NCBI RefSeq assembly: GCF_002860355.1
Contig: NZ_NMWU01000006.1
Location: 1-62,426 of the forward strand
Reading direction: 5' to 3'
From: Bifidobacterium margollesii
GTDB taxonomy: Bacteria; Actinomycetota; Actinomycetes; Actinomycetales; Bifidobacteriaceae
DNA length: 62,426 nucleotides
Below the pieces are notes generated by a model that was not told the DNA's origin, searched no databases, and was given only the letters and a program-made list of their open reading frames with translations. Position numbers and translations under genes: made by a program. This document shows positions 54,475-62,426 of the stretch, piece by piece; position 1 is the stretch's first letter, and each line of letters begins with the position of its first letter.

Positions 54475-55140
54475 TCAGTAGCTCAGGGCGAGCCGGCGTT
54501 CCAGCCAGCGGGTGATCCACGAGGCCGGCAGGGTGACCACCGCGTAGCAGATGCCGGCGAGCACGAAGACGCGCAGGTACTGGAAGGTGGTGGAACCGTA
54601 GGTGTAGGCCTCCTTCATCAGTTCCGGCACGGCCACGGTGTAGGCCAGCGAGGTGTCCTGGAACAGGAGGATGGTCTGACCGAGCAGTGCGGGAACGATG
54701 GATCGGAATGCCTGCGGCAGGATCACGTAGAAGAACGTGGTGCCGCCCGCAAGGCCCAGCGCGTCGCCGGCCTCGCTCTGGCCGCCGGGCACGGATTGGA
54801 TGCCGGCGCGGAAGATCTCGGAGCAGTAGCAGGAGTAATTCCAGGCCAGGGCGATGATGGCCGAGGGGAAGCTGTCGAGCAGCACACCGAAGGTGGGTAG
54901 ACCGAAGTACACCAGATACAGGATCACCAGGGCCGGCATGCCTCGTCCGATTTCGACGATGACCAGGCCAAGCGCGCTGGTGAAGCGGTTGTGGCTCATC
55001 ACCATCATGCACAGCAGCAGGCCGAGCGGCAGACCGATGATCATGGAGACGCCGGCGAGCAGCGCGCTGGTCTGCAGACCGTGCAGCATGCCGGGAAGCC
55101 CTTCGGCCCAGAATTGCAGCAGTGGTTCCTGAGTGGTCAT
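54475..55140 (-). CDS. Amino-acid ABC transporter permease (second)
   Basis: 221 residues, about five membrane helices, with the ABC permease EAA loop in SEAGDALGLAGGTTFFYVIL. The start ATG 55140 is one base after the stop of the other permease, so the two are coupled. HisM/GlnP family. Confidence 0.93.
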   Translation of the reverse strand: MTTQEPLLQFWAEGLPGMLHGLQTSALLAGVSMIIGLPLGLLLCMMVMSHNRFTSALGLVIVEIGRGMPALVILYLVYFGLPTFGVLLDSFPSAIIALAWNYSCYCSEIFRAGIQSVPGGQSEAGDALGLAGGTTFFYVILPQAFRSIVPALLGQTILLFQDTSLAYTVAVPELMKEAYTYGSTTFQYLRVFVLAGICYAVVTLPASWITRWLERRLALSY

Positions 55141-55141
55141 G

Positions 55142-55786
55142 TCAGATCACCGCCTTCCGCAGATTGGCGTCGAGTCTGCGCGACAGCATGGCCACCGGGA
55201 TGCTGAGCAGGATGTACAGTATGCCGGCGATGGCGTAGGGCAGCACGCCGGCCACCGAATTGATGTTCTGCTTCGCATAGCCCTGGGCCATGAACACCAT
55301 TTCCGCGACAGCGATGGTGGAGGCGATGGACGAGTTCTTCAACAGGCCGATCAGATAGGTGGCGATCGACGGGCTGACGATGCGTGCGGCCTGCGGAATG
55401 ATCACGCCGAAGAACGATACGGTGCCGGGGATGCCCAGCGCGGCGGCGGCCTCGTATTGGCCCTTCGGTACGGATTGCAGCCCGCCACGATAGATGTCGG
55501 CGAGATATCCGGCCGAGATCAGGCCCAGTCCGACGATGGCGGCCTCCAGAGCGGTGATGCGGAACGCCGGTGTGGAGAAGCCGAATTTCAGCAGGAACAG
55601 CCACACGATCATCGGCACGCCGCGGAGCAGGTCGACGGCGAGACGTACGATCCAGCGGATCGGCGCCACTTTGGTTCTCAATCCGAGTGCCATCGGAATG
55701 CCGAGCACCGCACCGATCGCAAAGGCGGCGACCGTGATCAGCAGTGTCATCGGAAGTCCGGAAAGCACGACGAGAAGCGGCTCCAT
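55142..55786 (-). CDS. Amino-acid ABC transporter permease (first)
   Basis: 214 residues from ATG 55786 behind GGAAGGGGG; longer in-frame starts lack this site. Five membrane helices and the EAA loop GQYEAAAALGIPGTVSFFGV. First gene of the transporter operon. The upstream 299 bases contain GTTCTAGTTC at 55945-55954, one half matching the prdC operators. Confidence 0.93.
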   Translation of the reverse strand: MEPLLVVLSGLPMTLLITVAAFAIGAVLGIPMALGLRTKVAPIRWIVRLAVDLLRGVPMIVWLFLLKFGFSTPAFRITALEAAIVGLGLISAGYLADIYRGGLQSVPKGQYEAAAALGIPGTVSFFGVIIPQAARIVSPSIATYLIGLLKNSSIASTIAVAEMVFMAQGYAKQNINSVAGVLPYAIAGILYILLSIPVAMLSRRLDANLRKAVI

Positions 55787-56012
55787 ATGAGCCCCCTTCC
55801 TCTTTGTTAGCTCATGAACCTCAGACAGCGGAACGAAATGGCGGATGTGGGATGATGCCTGATTCCGTTGTGCTGTGATGGCAATCATTAAAGAGGGTAT
55901 TTGGGGCGAATTCTTTGCTCGGGCGTTAAACGGAAGTGAACCCGGTTCTAGTTCGTAGTCCATTCGTAACACCCCGTGCGATAGCTCGTCATAAATCGAC
56001 CTTATGAACGAT

Positions 56013-56037
56013 GAAGCCTCTCGCGAGGAGAGGCTTC
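56013..56037. terminator. Hairpin downstream of orn
   Basis: Perfect ten-base arms GAAGCCTCTC and GAGAGGCTTC with a five-base loop, in the gap between orn and the transporter promoter. Probably ends the orn transcript. Confidence 0.7.
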
Positions 56038-56085
56038 GTGCAGGGGGACGCCATTCGGCGGATGATCTACGAATCGGATGGCGAT

Positions 56086-56793
56086 TTAATAGTCGGCCTT
56101 CTCGGCCTTGTTCGGATCCTCCACCGGATTGCCGTTCTCTTCATACCTGCGCAGCAGACTGGTGGCTTCGATGTCGGCGGCGATGGCCTTGGCACCCTCG
56201 GCGTCGGGACCGGGAGCCGGCACGAAGAACGCCTGGCGATAGTAGCGCAGCTCATCAAGCGACTCGATGATGTCGGCGAGCGCACGGTGACCGCCGTGCT
56301 TGGCCGGCTTGTTGAGGTACACGTCCGGGTACCAGCGTCGGGCGAGCTCCTTGAGCGTGCTCACGTCGATCACGCGGTAGTGCAGCAGGCTCATCAGGTC
56401 GGGCATGTAGCGGTCGAGGAACTTCTTGTCGCTGCCCACCGAGTTTCCCGCCAGGTGGGCCTTGCCTCGCTTCGGCAGCCACTGACGCACGTATTCGATC
56501 ACCTGACGCTGCGCCTCGTCAAGCGACAGTCCGTTGGCGTTCCACTCGTCGATCAGCCCGGACGAGGTGTGCATGTTGCGCACGAAGTCGTCCATGTGCG
56601 CCACCGCGGCGTCGGATGGTTTGATCACCACGTCGATGCCTTCGTCAAGCACGTTGAGATCGAAGTCGGTGGGTACCACCGACACCTCGCACAGCTCGTC
56701 GCGGAAGATGTCGAGACCGGTCATCTCGCAGTCGATCCAGATGAGTCGGGACTCCTTGGGATCGAAGGTCTCCTTGTCGTTATGCGATGCCAT
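56086..56793 (-). CDS. orn: Oligoribonuclease
   Basis: DEDDh exonuclease that clears 2-5 nt RNA fragments. 235 residues from ATG 56793 (alternative ATG 56856). Exo I is [12 protein letters not shown], Exo II is [17 protein letters not shown], and Exo III is [17 protein letters not shown]-terminal extension of about 25 residues beyond the family core is seen. Confidence 0.95.
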   Translation of the reverse strand: MASHNDKETFDPKESRLIWIDCEMTGLDIFRDELCEVSVVPTDFDLNVLDEGIDVVIKPSDAAVAHMDDFVRNMHTSSGLIDEWNANGLSLDEAQRQVIEYVRQWLPKRGKAHLAGNSVGSDKKFLDRYMPDLMSLLHYRVIDVSTLKELARRWYPDVYLNKPAKHGGHRALADIIESLDELRYYRQAFFVPAPGPDAEGAKAIAADIEATSLLRRYEENGNPVEDPNKAEKADY

Positions 56794-56936
56794 TGCCGCC
56801 GCCTTTCCCTTGCGTGTCGTCCGCGGTCGGACGTCACGCTCGTCATTGTCGAACATGACAGCATACCTCGGCGGCCGAACAGCGGAAGACCGGACGTCCG
56901 CAGGCGGTCACCCCCGACACGTTCGGCGCATCCGCA

Positions 56937-57986
56937 TCATTCGTCATGCCCGCTGCGTGGAGCCGCATTGGTGGTGTCGCGCAGCACCAGCGAGGTGGGA
57001 ATCACCGTATACGGTTCGTCGAGGGTCTCCCCCCTCATCAGGGTCAGCGTCTTGCGCCCGATGAGACGGCCCGTCTCCAGCGGATCCTGATGCACGGTGG
57101 TCAGCTCCATCAGCGACGCCCGGTAGTCGTCGTCGAAACCGATCACCGACATGTCCCCCGGCACGTCCACACCCAGCCGCCGAAGCTCCTTGACCAGCGA
57201 GGTGGCCACCTTATCGTTCTCCACGCATACGCCGGTGGGTGCCGATGGCGCGCTCATCAGCTGCGCCGCGATGCCGGAGAACTCGTCCTGTTCGCTTTTC
57301 ATGCCGGTATGGCCCACGGCCGGAATCAGCAGAATGTTCTCCTCATCGTACCCCAGTGCGGCGGCGGCCTCCGAAAATCCGCGCGAACGCAGATCGGATG
57401 TGCTGAGGAACGGTGAGATCTCCGGCTGTTCCACATAGGCCAGACTGCGATGCCCGAGCGAATGCAGCAGTCGCACCGGCGAACGCATGGCGGCGATGTC
57501 GTCCACACGGGCGGTGGCGGAGAAACCGTCGTCGTTCGGCGTGTTGAGCCCCAGTACCGGTACGGTCATCTCCCGCAGGATCCGCGTCTGATCTTCAGTC
57601 AGCGCGAAGGAGACCACCACGACGGCGTCCACGTTCTGACTGCCGGGCAATCCCTGCACGAATCGGTCCAGATTCTTTTTCTCCCACATCACGTAGGGAA
57701 TGACGTCGTATCCTTCCTGCGAGAGCACTTCATACACGCCCTCGAATGCGTGCGAGGTGAACCAGCCGCTGATTCCGTTGGGCAGCAGCACCGCCACGCG
57801 CATGGTTTTGCCGCTGGCCAGCGATGATGCGCTTTTGGAGAAACTGAAGTGCAACCGTTCCGCGGCGCCTTCCACACGTTTGCGGGTTTGGGGGTTCACC
57901 TTGTCGAGCCCGCGCAGGGCACGGGAGACCGTGGATACGGAGACTCCGGCCTCCCTGGCCACATCGCCGATCGTCGTACGCGCCAT
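56937..57986 (-). CDS. LacI-family regulator of alpha-glucoside genes
   Basis: 349 residues: N-terminal helix-turn-helix TIGDVAREAGVSVSTVSRAL and hinge LASGKTMRVAVLLP, then a periplasmic-binding-protein-like sugar domain. Divergent from the aglA-type alpha-glucosidase. The 478-base spacer holds four TGCAAACGCT-type sites, so it probably represses that operon and itself. The effector is likely an alpha-glucoside or glucose derivative. Confidence 0.93.
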   Translation of the reverse strand: MARTTIGDVAREAGVSVSTVSRALRGLDKVNPQTRKRVEGAAERLHFSFSKSASSLASGKTMRVAVLLPNGISGWFTSHAFEGVYEVLSQEGYDVIPYVMWEKKNLDRFVQGLPGSQNVDAVVVVSFALTEDQTRILREMTVPVLGLNTPNDDGFSATARVDDIAAMRSPVRLLHSLGHRSLAYVEQPEISPFLSTSDLRSRGFSEAAAALGYDEENILLIPAVGHTGMKSEQDEFSGIAAQLMSAPSAPTGVCVENDKVATSLVKELRRLGVDVPGDMSVIGFDDDYRASLMELTTVHQDPLETGRLIGRKTLTLMRGETLDEPYTVIPTSLVLRDTTNAAPRSGHDE

Positions 57987-58153
57987 CCTGACCTCCGTAT
58001 CTCATCGTCACCTGCAGGAATCCACATCGAAACCGTTCCACCATGCCCGTTTCACCATGCGATTGCATGCCTTACTGTATGCGTCATGACGGAACAACGA
58101 ATACATTTCCACCAATGACTATCATTCCTTGCCCAGCATCGCCGCCAGGTACC

Positions 58154-58425
58154 ATGATGCAAACGATACGATCATTATACATAAAAGCGTTTGCACTACT
58201 GAAACGTCTGTATTTTCAACGTTTTTATATACCCTCAAAAGCGACACGCCGATAACGTTTTGATAAATTCGATGCAAACGCTATTATCATTAACAACGTT
58301 AAGCAAAAACGCAACGACGCACAACGCTCCAACATGTTCCAAAAGTCTCGCAAAGACCGATGAGAACTGACCGATAAGCACATTGAGAACCAAGTGCCTA
58401 TACGACAATCCATAGTGCAAGCGTT
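58154..58425. promoter_or_regulatory. LacI operator cluster in the divergent spacer
   Basis: Sites: TGCAAACGATA at 58158, AGCGTTTGCA at 58186-58195 (exact reverse complement of the next), TGCAAACGCT at 58273-58282, and TGCAAGCGTT at 58416-58425. The last lies about 40 bases before the alpha-glucosidase start, where it could block RNA polymerase. The remaining spacer is AT-rich with no gene. Confidence 0.65.
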
Positions 58426-58464
58426 TTTATTAACAACGGAAACATTCGAAGGGAAGGAATGATC

Positions 58465-60216
58465 ATGGAAGCAGCAACCGATCCGGCACTGTGGTGGAAG
58501 CAGGCCGTCGTCTATCAGGTCTACCCCCGCTCGTTCAAGGACTCCAAAGGCTCCGGCCTCGGACAGATCGCCGGCGTGACCGAAAAGATCGACTACCTCG
58601 CCAAGCTTGGCGTCGACGCCATCTGGCTCAGCCCCTTCTACCCCTCCCAGCTCGCCGACGGCGGATACGACGTGGACGACTACCGCAACGTCGACCCCAA
58701 GCTCGGCACCATGGACGACTTCGACGAACTCGCCAAGGCCGCCCATGAACGCAACATCAAGGTGGTTGTGGACATCGTCCCGAACCACTCCTCCAACCTG
58801 CACGAATGGTTCAAGGAGGCGCTGGCCGCGGCCCCCGGCTCCCCCGAACGCGACCGATACATCTTCCGCGACGGCAAGGGCCCCAACGGCGACCTGCCGC
58901 CCACCAACTGGGACAACCACTTCGGCGGCCCCGCCTGGACCCGCGTTCCCGACGGTCAGTGGTACCTGCACATGTTCACCAAGGAACAGCCCGACTGGAA
59001 CTGGAAGAACCCCGAGGTGCGCGCCGATTTCATCAAGACCCTGCGCTTCTGGCTCGACCACGGCGCCGACGGCTTCCGCGTGGACGTGGCCCACGGCCTG
59101 GCCAAGGACCTCGACCGCGACGACCTCGACAACTACGTGGTGTGGTGCACCTCCGACCAGCCCGACGACGGATCCCACCCGGTGATCGACCGCGACGAAG
59201 TCCACGAGATCTATCACGAGTGGCGCAAGGTGTTCAACGAGTACAACCCGCCCGCCTTCGCCGTGGCCGAAGCCTGGGTACAGCCCAACCGCCAGTACCT
59301 GTACGCCAGCCCCGACGATCTGGGACAGATCTTCAACTTCGAATTCGCCAAGAAGGACTGGATCCGCGACGCCATGCACGAAGCCATCGAAGAGGGCATC
59401 GCCAGCGCCGACCGTTCCGGCTCCTCCGCCACTTGGGTGATGAGCAACCACGACGTGGTCCGCCACACCACCCGTTACGGACTGCCGCAGGTACCCACCA
59501 GCGAATACCACCAGCTCGCCAAGGATTGGGTGCTGCGCGACGGCACCACCTATCCGCTGAACAAGGAGCTCGGCACCAAACGCGCCCGCGCCGCGATCCT
59601 CATGGAGATGGCCCTGCCAGGCTCTGCTTACATCTATCAGGGCGAGGAGCTCGGCCTGTTCGAGGTGGCCGACATCCCATGGGACCGTGTGGAGGACCCT
59701 TCCGGCCACCGCACCTCGCAGGCCGCCAGCACCAAGGGCCGCGACGGCTGCCGCGTGCCGCTGCCGTGGGTGGCCGCCGACGCCCCGAAGCTGGAGAACC
59801 CCGATGATGAATTCGGCACCGGAGGCTCCTTCGGGTTCTCCCCCGCCGACGCAGCCGAGGAACCCCACCTGCCGCAGCCGGCATGGTACAAGGACTTCGC
59901 CGCAGACGTGGAGGACGCCGACCCGAACTCCATGCTCAACCTCTACCGCAAGGTGCTGGAACTGCGCCACCAGCTGCAGACCACCGACCTGAGCATCGAA
60001 TGGCTGCCCGAGGACCGTTCCAGCGGCAAGCCGGATGGTGCCAACGGCTTCACCGGCGGCACCATCGCCTACAAGCGAGCCAACGGCTGGGCCTCGATCA
60101 CCAACTTCGGCGCCGACCCGGTCGACCTGCCGGCCGGCGAACTGCTGCTCACCTCCGGCCCGTTGACCGAAGACGGCAAGCTCCCCCAGGACACCTCCGC
60201 CTGGATCCAGCTCTGA
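58465..60216 (+). CDS. aglA: Oligo-alpha-glucosidase (GH13, AglA type)
   Basis: 583 residues from ATG 58465; an ATG two codons earlier sits too close to GGGAAGGA. Hydrolyses short alpha-glucosides such as isomaltose, maltose or sucrose analogues. GH13 regions: VVVDIVPNHSS, DGFRVDVAHGL (nucleophile), FAVAEAW (acid) and WVMSNHDVVRH. Exact linkage preference cannot be read. Followed by an MFS transporter, likely its substrate importer. Confidence 0.92.
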   Translation: MEAATDPALWWKQAVVYQVYPRSFKDSKGSGLGQIAGVTEKIDYLAKLGVDAIWLSPFYPSQLADGGYDVDDYRNVDPKLGTMDDFDELAKAAHERNIKVVVDIVPNHSSNLHEWFKEALAAAPGSPERDRYIFRDGKGPNGDLPPTNWDNHFGGPAWTRVPDGQWYLHMFTKEQPDWNWKNPEVRADFIKTLRFWLDHGADGFRVDVAHGLAKDLDRDDLDNYVVWCTSDQPDDGSHPVIDRDEVHEIYHEWRKVFNEYNPPAFAVAEAWVQPNRQYLYASPDDLGQIFNFEFAKKDWIRDAMHEAIEEGIASADRSGSSATWVMSNHDVVRHTTRYGLPQVPTSEYHQLAKDWVLRDGTTYPLNKELGTKRARAAILMEMALPGSAYIYQGEELGLFEVADIPWDRVEDPSGHRTSQAASTKGRDGCRVPLPWVAADAPKLENPDDEFGTGGSFGFSPADAAEEPHLPQPAWYKDFAADVEDADPNSMLNLYRKVLELRHQLQTTDLSIEWLPEDRSSGKPDGANGFTGGTIAYKRANGWASITNFGADPVDLPAGELLLTSGPLTEDGKLPQDTSAWIQL

Positions 60217-60267
60217 ATCGCTCCGACCGTTCCAACGAGTCTCCCGCGCTCTTGGGACGGTCGGCCC

Positions 60268-60357
60268 GGCATGTATGTTGCTCGACACACTCAAGGCCGT
60301 TCGGCCCCGCGTCCGGACAAGCCGGACGCTAGCCTACGGTCGAGCGACATACATGCC
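60268..60357. repeat. 90-base inverted repeat between aglA and the MFS gene
   Basis: Outer arms GGCATGTATGTTGCTCGAC (60268-60286) and GTCGAGCGACATACATGCC (60339-60357) pair at 18 of 19 positions. Inside are two smaller hairpins, GGCC-GTTC-GGCC and GCGTCCG-N7-CGGACGC. The whole can fold as a cloverleaf-like RNA. Confidence 0.75.
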
Positions 60358-60463
60358 GAACACTCCCTCTCGCCCGAACCAGACAACCCACGGCCGAGGG
60401 ATTCCTCGCAACAGCGAAAGACTTCACCCGAACAACCAGCATCTCAAAGAGGAGAAAAAGGAA

Positions 60464-61732
60464 ATGACCACTGCAACAGTGAACCCGACTCCGGCAAACA
60501 CCAAGTCGGAGAAGTGGCGTTACGTCGGCGGCTTCATGGCCTTCGCCGTGCTCTCCGGCGTCGCCTTCTTCGGCACCATGTCCGTACTCGTACCGCAGCG
60601 TCTGCGCGCCGATCTCGGCATGGGCGCCACCGAATCCACCGCCGCCCTCGGCGCCATCAACTCCGCCGGCTCCATCGCATCCATCTTCATCGCCCTGTTC
60701 ATCGGCGCGCTTTCCGACCGCACCGCCAGCCGCTGGGGCAAGCGCACCCCGTGGATCTTCACCGGCGCTTTCATCTACGGCATCTGCTTCTGGTCGCTGA
60801 GCCGTCCGTCCACCGCCGTCATCATCGGCATCTGCTACGTCGTCGCCCTCATCGGCCTGAACATGGTACAGGCCCCGATCTACGCGCTCATCTCCGATCG
60901 CGTCGAGGAATCCAACCGCGCGACCGTCTCCGCGGCCATCGGCGGCGGTGGTGTGATCGGCCAAGGCATCGGCACCCTCATCGGCTCCCGCTTCATCGAA
61001 AACGTTGAGATCGGCTTCATCTGCACGGGTCTGTGCGCACTGGCCGCCGGTGTGCTCGCCGTCGTCATCACACCGAAGGAACCGTCCAGCAAGGACATGG
61101 TGAAGGACACCTCCAAGCCGATGTGGAAGGTGATCATCGAATCCCTCACCCCGCCGCTGAAGGACTGCGGCGACTTCTACCGCGCGTTCATCTGCCGCAC
61201 CTGCCTCATCGTCGCCTACCAGATGATCTTCAGCTACCAGCTGTACATCCTCACCGATCACATCGGCGAATCCACCAAGCAGGCCGCCGTGTCCATGTCC
61301 GTGATCTCTGTGCTCACCATGGTCGCCTCTATGATCGCGTCCCTGATCTCCGGCCCGATCGCCGACGCCCTCCACCGCCGCAAGGCCCCGATCGCCGTCG
61401 CCTGCGCCGTGTTCGCCATCGGCCTGGCCATGCCGTGGATCTTCCCGACCCAGATGGGCATGTTCCTCTTCGGCGGCATCGCATCCTTCGGCTACGGCAT
61501 GTACCTCTCCGTCGACCAGGCGCTGAACGTGGACGTGCTGCCGAACAAGGAGACCGCCGGCAAGGACCTCGGCTTCATGAACATCGCCACCTGCGCCGGA
61601 CAGGCCATCGGCGTGGCGATCACCTCCAGCATCGTCGCCGCCACCCATTCCTACAACTTCGTGTTCCCGACCGCGATCGCCATGGCCGCGATCGCCGCGA
61701 TCGCCGTCCTCGGCATCAAGCGCGTCAAGTAA
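60464..61732 (+). CDS. MFS sugar transporter
   Basis: 422 residues from ATG 60464, behind GAGGAG. Twelve hydrophobic helices; loop motif GALSDRTASRWGKRTPWIF after helix 2. Probably imports the alpha-glucoside cleaved by the adjacent enzyme. Located downstream of aglA and followed by a strong terminator. Confidence 0.9.
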   Translation: MTTATVNPTPANTKSEKWRYVGGFMAFAVLSGVAFFGTMSVLVPQRLRADLGMGATESTAALGAINSAGSIASIFIALFIGALSDRTASRWGKRTPWIFTGAFIYGICFWSLSRPSTAVIIGICYVVALIGLNMVQAPIYALISDRVEESNRATVSAAIGGGGVIGQGIGTLIGSRFIENVEIGFICTGLCALAAGVLAVVITPKEPSSKDMVKDTSKPMWKVIIESLTPPLKDCGDFYRAFICRTCLIVAYQMIFSYQLYILTDHIGESTKQAAVSMSVISVLTMVASMIASLISGPIADALHRRKAPIAVACAVFAIGLAMPWIFPTQMGMFLFGGIASFGYGMYLSVDQALNVDVLPNKETAGKDLGFMNIATCAGQAIGVAITSSIVAATHSYNFVFPTAIAMAAIAAIAVLGIKRVK

Positions 61733-61810
61733 CTCTCACAGGTTCGCCCGAAACCGGAACCACAGGCCGGACAGACCATCCAGCACGTACCGTTCCATCC
61801 CTTCCCCCAG

Positions 61811-61847
61811 TTCCCGCCTCAGCCGCAAAGCCGAGGCGGGAACTTTT
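61811..61847 (+). terminator. Rho-independent terminator after the MFS gene
   Basis: Ten-base perfect arms TTCCCGCCTC and GAGGCGGGAA followed by CTTTT. The ISL3 left end begins one base later, so the element inserted right at the terminator. Confidence 0.85.
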
Positions 61848-62426
61848 GGCGCTATTGCTGTTTTCGTGGGTGTGGGTTCGTCGTTGAGCCGTTGATTTCG
61901 TAAGCGTGAGGGGCGTTCCCGTGTATTCTGTTTTCCGACCAAAGAAATGAACCACGGAGAACGCCTGATGAACAGCTTATTCAAACGTCTTCTCAACGTC
62001 AAAGGCATGGTCGTCGAGGACGTGCGGGTCGCGGACTCGCCGCTGCGTCCCGAGCCCGTGCTCGAGGTGCGCGTGCGCCCGCATGCCGGCATGCTCAGAT
62101 GCTCCCGCTGCGGTCGGCGGTGTCCGGGCTATGACCGGGGCGGCGGCGTGCGCCGTTGGCGTCACCAGGACTTCGGCTGCTGGCGGGTGGAGCTGGTCGC
62201 CATGATGCCGCGCGTGGACTGCCCCGGGTGCGGCGTGGTCGTCGCCGCCATGCCGTGGGCCGAGCCCGGCAGCCGGTTCACGCGTGATTTCGAGGCGGAG
62301 TGCGCGTGGCTGATGACCGTGGCGAACCAGAAGACGGTGAGCGGGTTCCTGCGCGTCGCATGGCGCACCGCGGGCCGGATCGCCCATAGGGTCGCCGGAC
62401 GGCTCAAGGAGACCATGCCCTCGCCG
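61848..62426 (+). mobile_element. ISL3-family insertion sequence, left part
   Basis: The putative left inverted repeat begins GGCGCTATTGCTGTTTTCG at 61848. The transposase gene starts at ATG 61968 (GGAG upstream) and runs off the right edge. Confidence 0.8.
61968..62426 (+). CDS. ISL3-family transposase, N-terminal part (cut by window edge)
   Basis: 153 codons seen without a stop. The product starts MNSLFKRLLNVKGMVVEDVR, with a zinc-ribbon (CSRCGRRCPGYD ... DCPGCGV) and VRRWRHQDFGCWRVEL, characteristic of ISL3 transposases. The catalytic DDE domain is outside the window. Function is transposition of the element. Confidence 0.85.
   Translation, partial: MNSLFKRLLNVKGMVVEDVRVADSPLRPEPVLEVRVRPHAGMLRCSRCGRRCPGYDRGGGVRRWRHQDFGCWRVELVAMMPRVDCPGCGVVVAAMPWAEPGSRFTRDFEAECAWLMTVANQKTVSGFLRVAWRTAGRIAHRVAGRLKETMPSP

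Noticed and set aside
61968-62426. Prophage or integrative element at the right end
   Set aside because: Only an ISL3 transposase start is seen; no integrase, attachment site or phage genes are in the window.

Overview
The window looks like chromosome of a Bifidobacterium or a close relative: GC-rich actinobacterial coding sequence, strong GGAGG-type ribosome sites, dapB-dapA-rnj order, a bifidobacterial-type AdhE, and the glycogen and maltodextrin genes glgX, malQ and an aglA-type alpha-glucosidase under a LacI regulator. The species cannot be fixed from the sequence alone. No rRNA, tRNA or CRISPR array was found.

Layout. (1) 1-10.5 kb, minus strand: a defence island. It holds an SNF2-like helicase with a PLD-like N-terminus, a DUF4391 protein, an unknown protein, an XRE-ImmA protein, a type III methyltransferase (mod) and its restriction partner (res). 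mod carries a tract of ten C just after its best start codon, which puts the good start out of frame. res is cut off at its 3' end by an IS30-family element. (2) 10.7-34.8 kb: mostly housekeeping and carbon metabolism (PucR regulator, pepN, RNase J, dapA, dapB, acetolactate decarboxylase, adhE, glgX, rpsI, rplM, vsr, malQ, a YigZ protein, a 2-hydroxyacid dehydrogenase), with a short cassette of unknown genes at 31.2-32.3 kb. (3) 35-43.5 kb: a glycyl-radical module. It has an activating enzyme, a trans-4-hydroxy-L-proline dehydratase (HypD), a TetR regulator divergent from an MFS transporter, and an S15/CocE peptidase. (4) 43.7-46.1 kb: a junction with an AT-rich membrane protein, a decayed IS30 transposase and palindromic repeats. 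(5) 46.1-55.8 kb, minus strand: a polar amino-acid ABC transporter followed by a D-proline reductase cluster in the order prdC, prdA, CBO2463-like small protein, prdB, TetR regulator, prdF. (6) 56-62.4 kb: orn, then LacI regulator, alpha-glucosidase and MFS sugar transporter, ending in an ISL3-family element that runs off the window.

The most notable reading is that regions 3 and 5 together encode capture and reductive fermentation of (hydroxy)proline. A peptidase releases Pro/Hyp, a transporter imports it, HypD makes pyrroline-5-carboxylate, ProC (expected elsewhere) makes L-proline, PrdF racemises it, and PrdA/PrdB reduce D-proline to 5-aminovalerate with electrons passed through PrdC. This is Stickland chemistry known from Clostridia. 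Here PrdB has an ordinary Cys codon where the clostridial enzyme has selenocysteine, and the clostridial activator PrdR is replaced by a TetR protein. The second notable feature is a probable phase-variable type III methyltransferase (phasevarion candidate), present in this assembly in the OFF frame.
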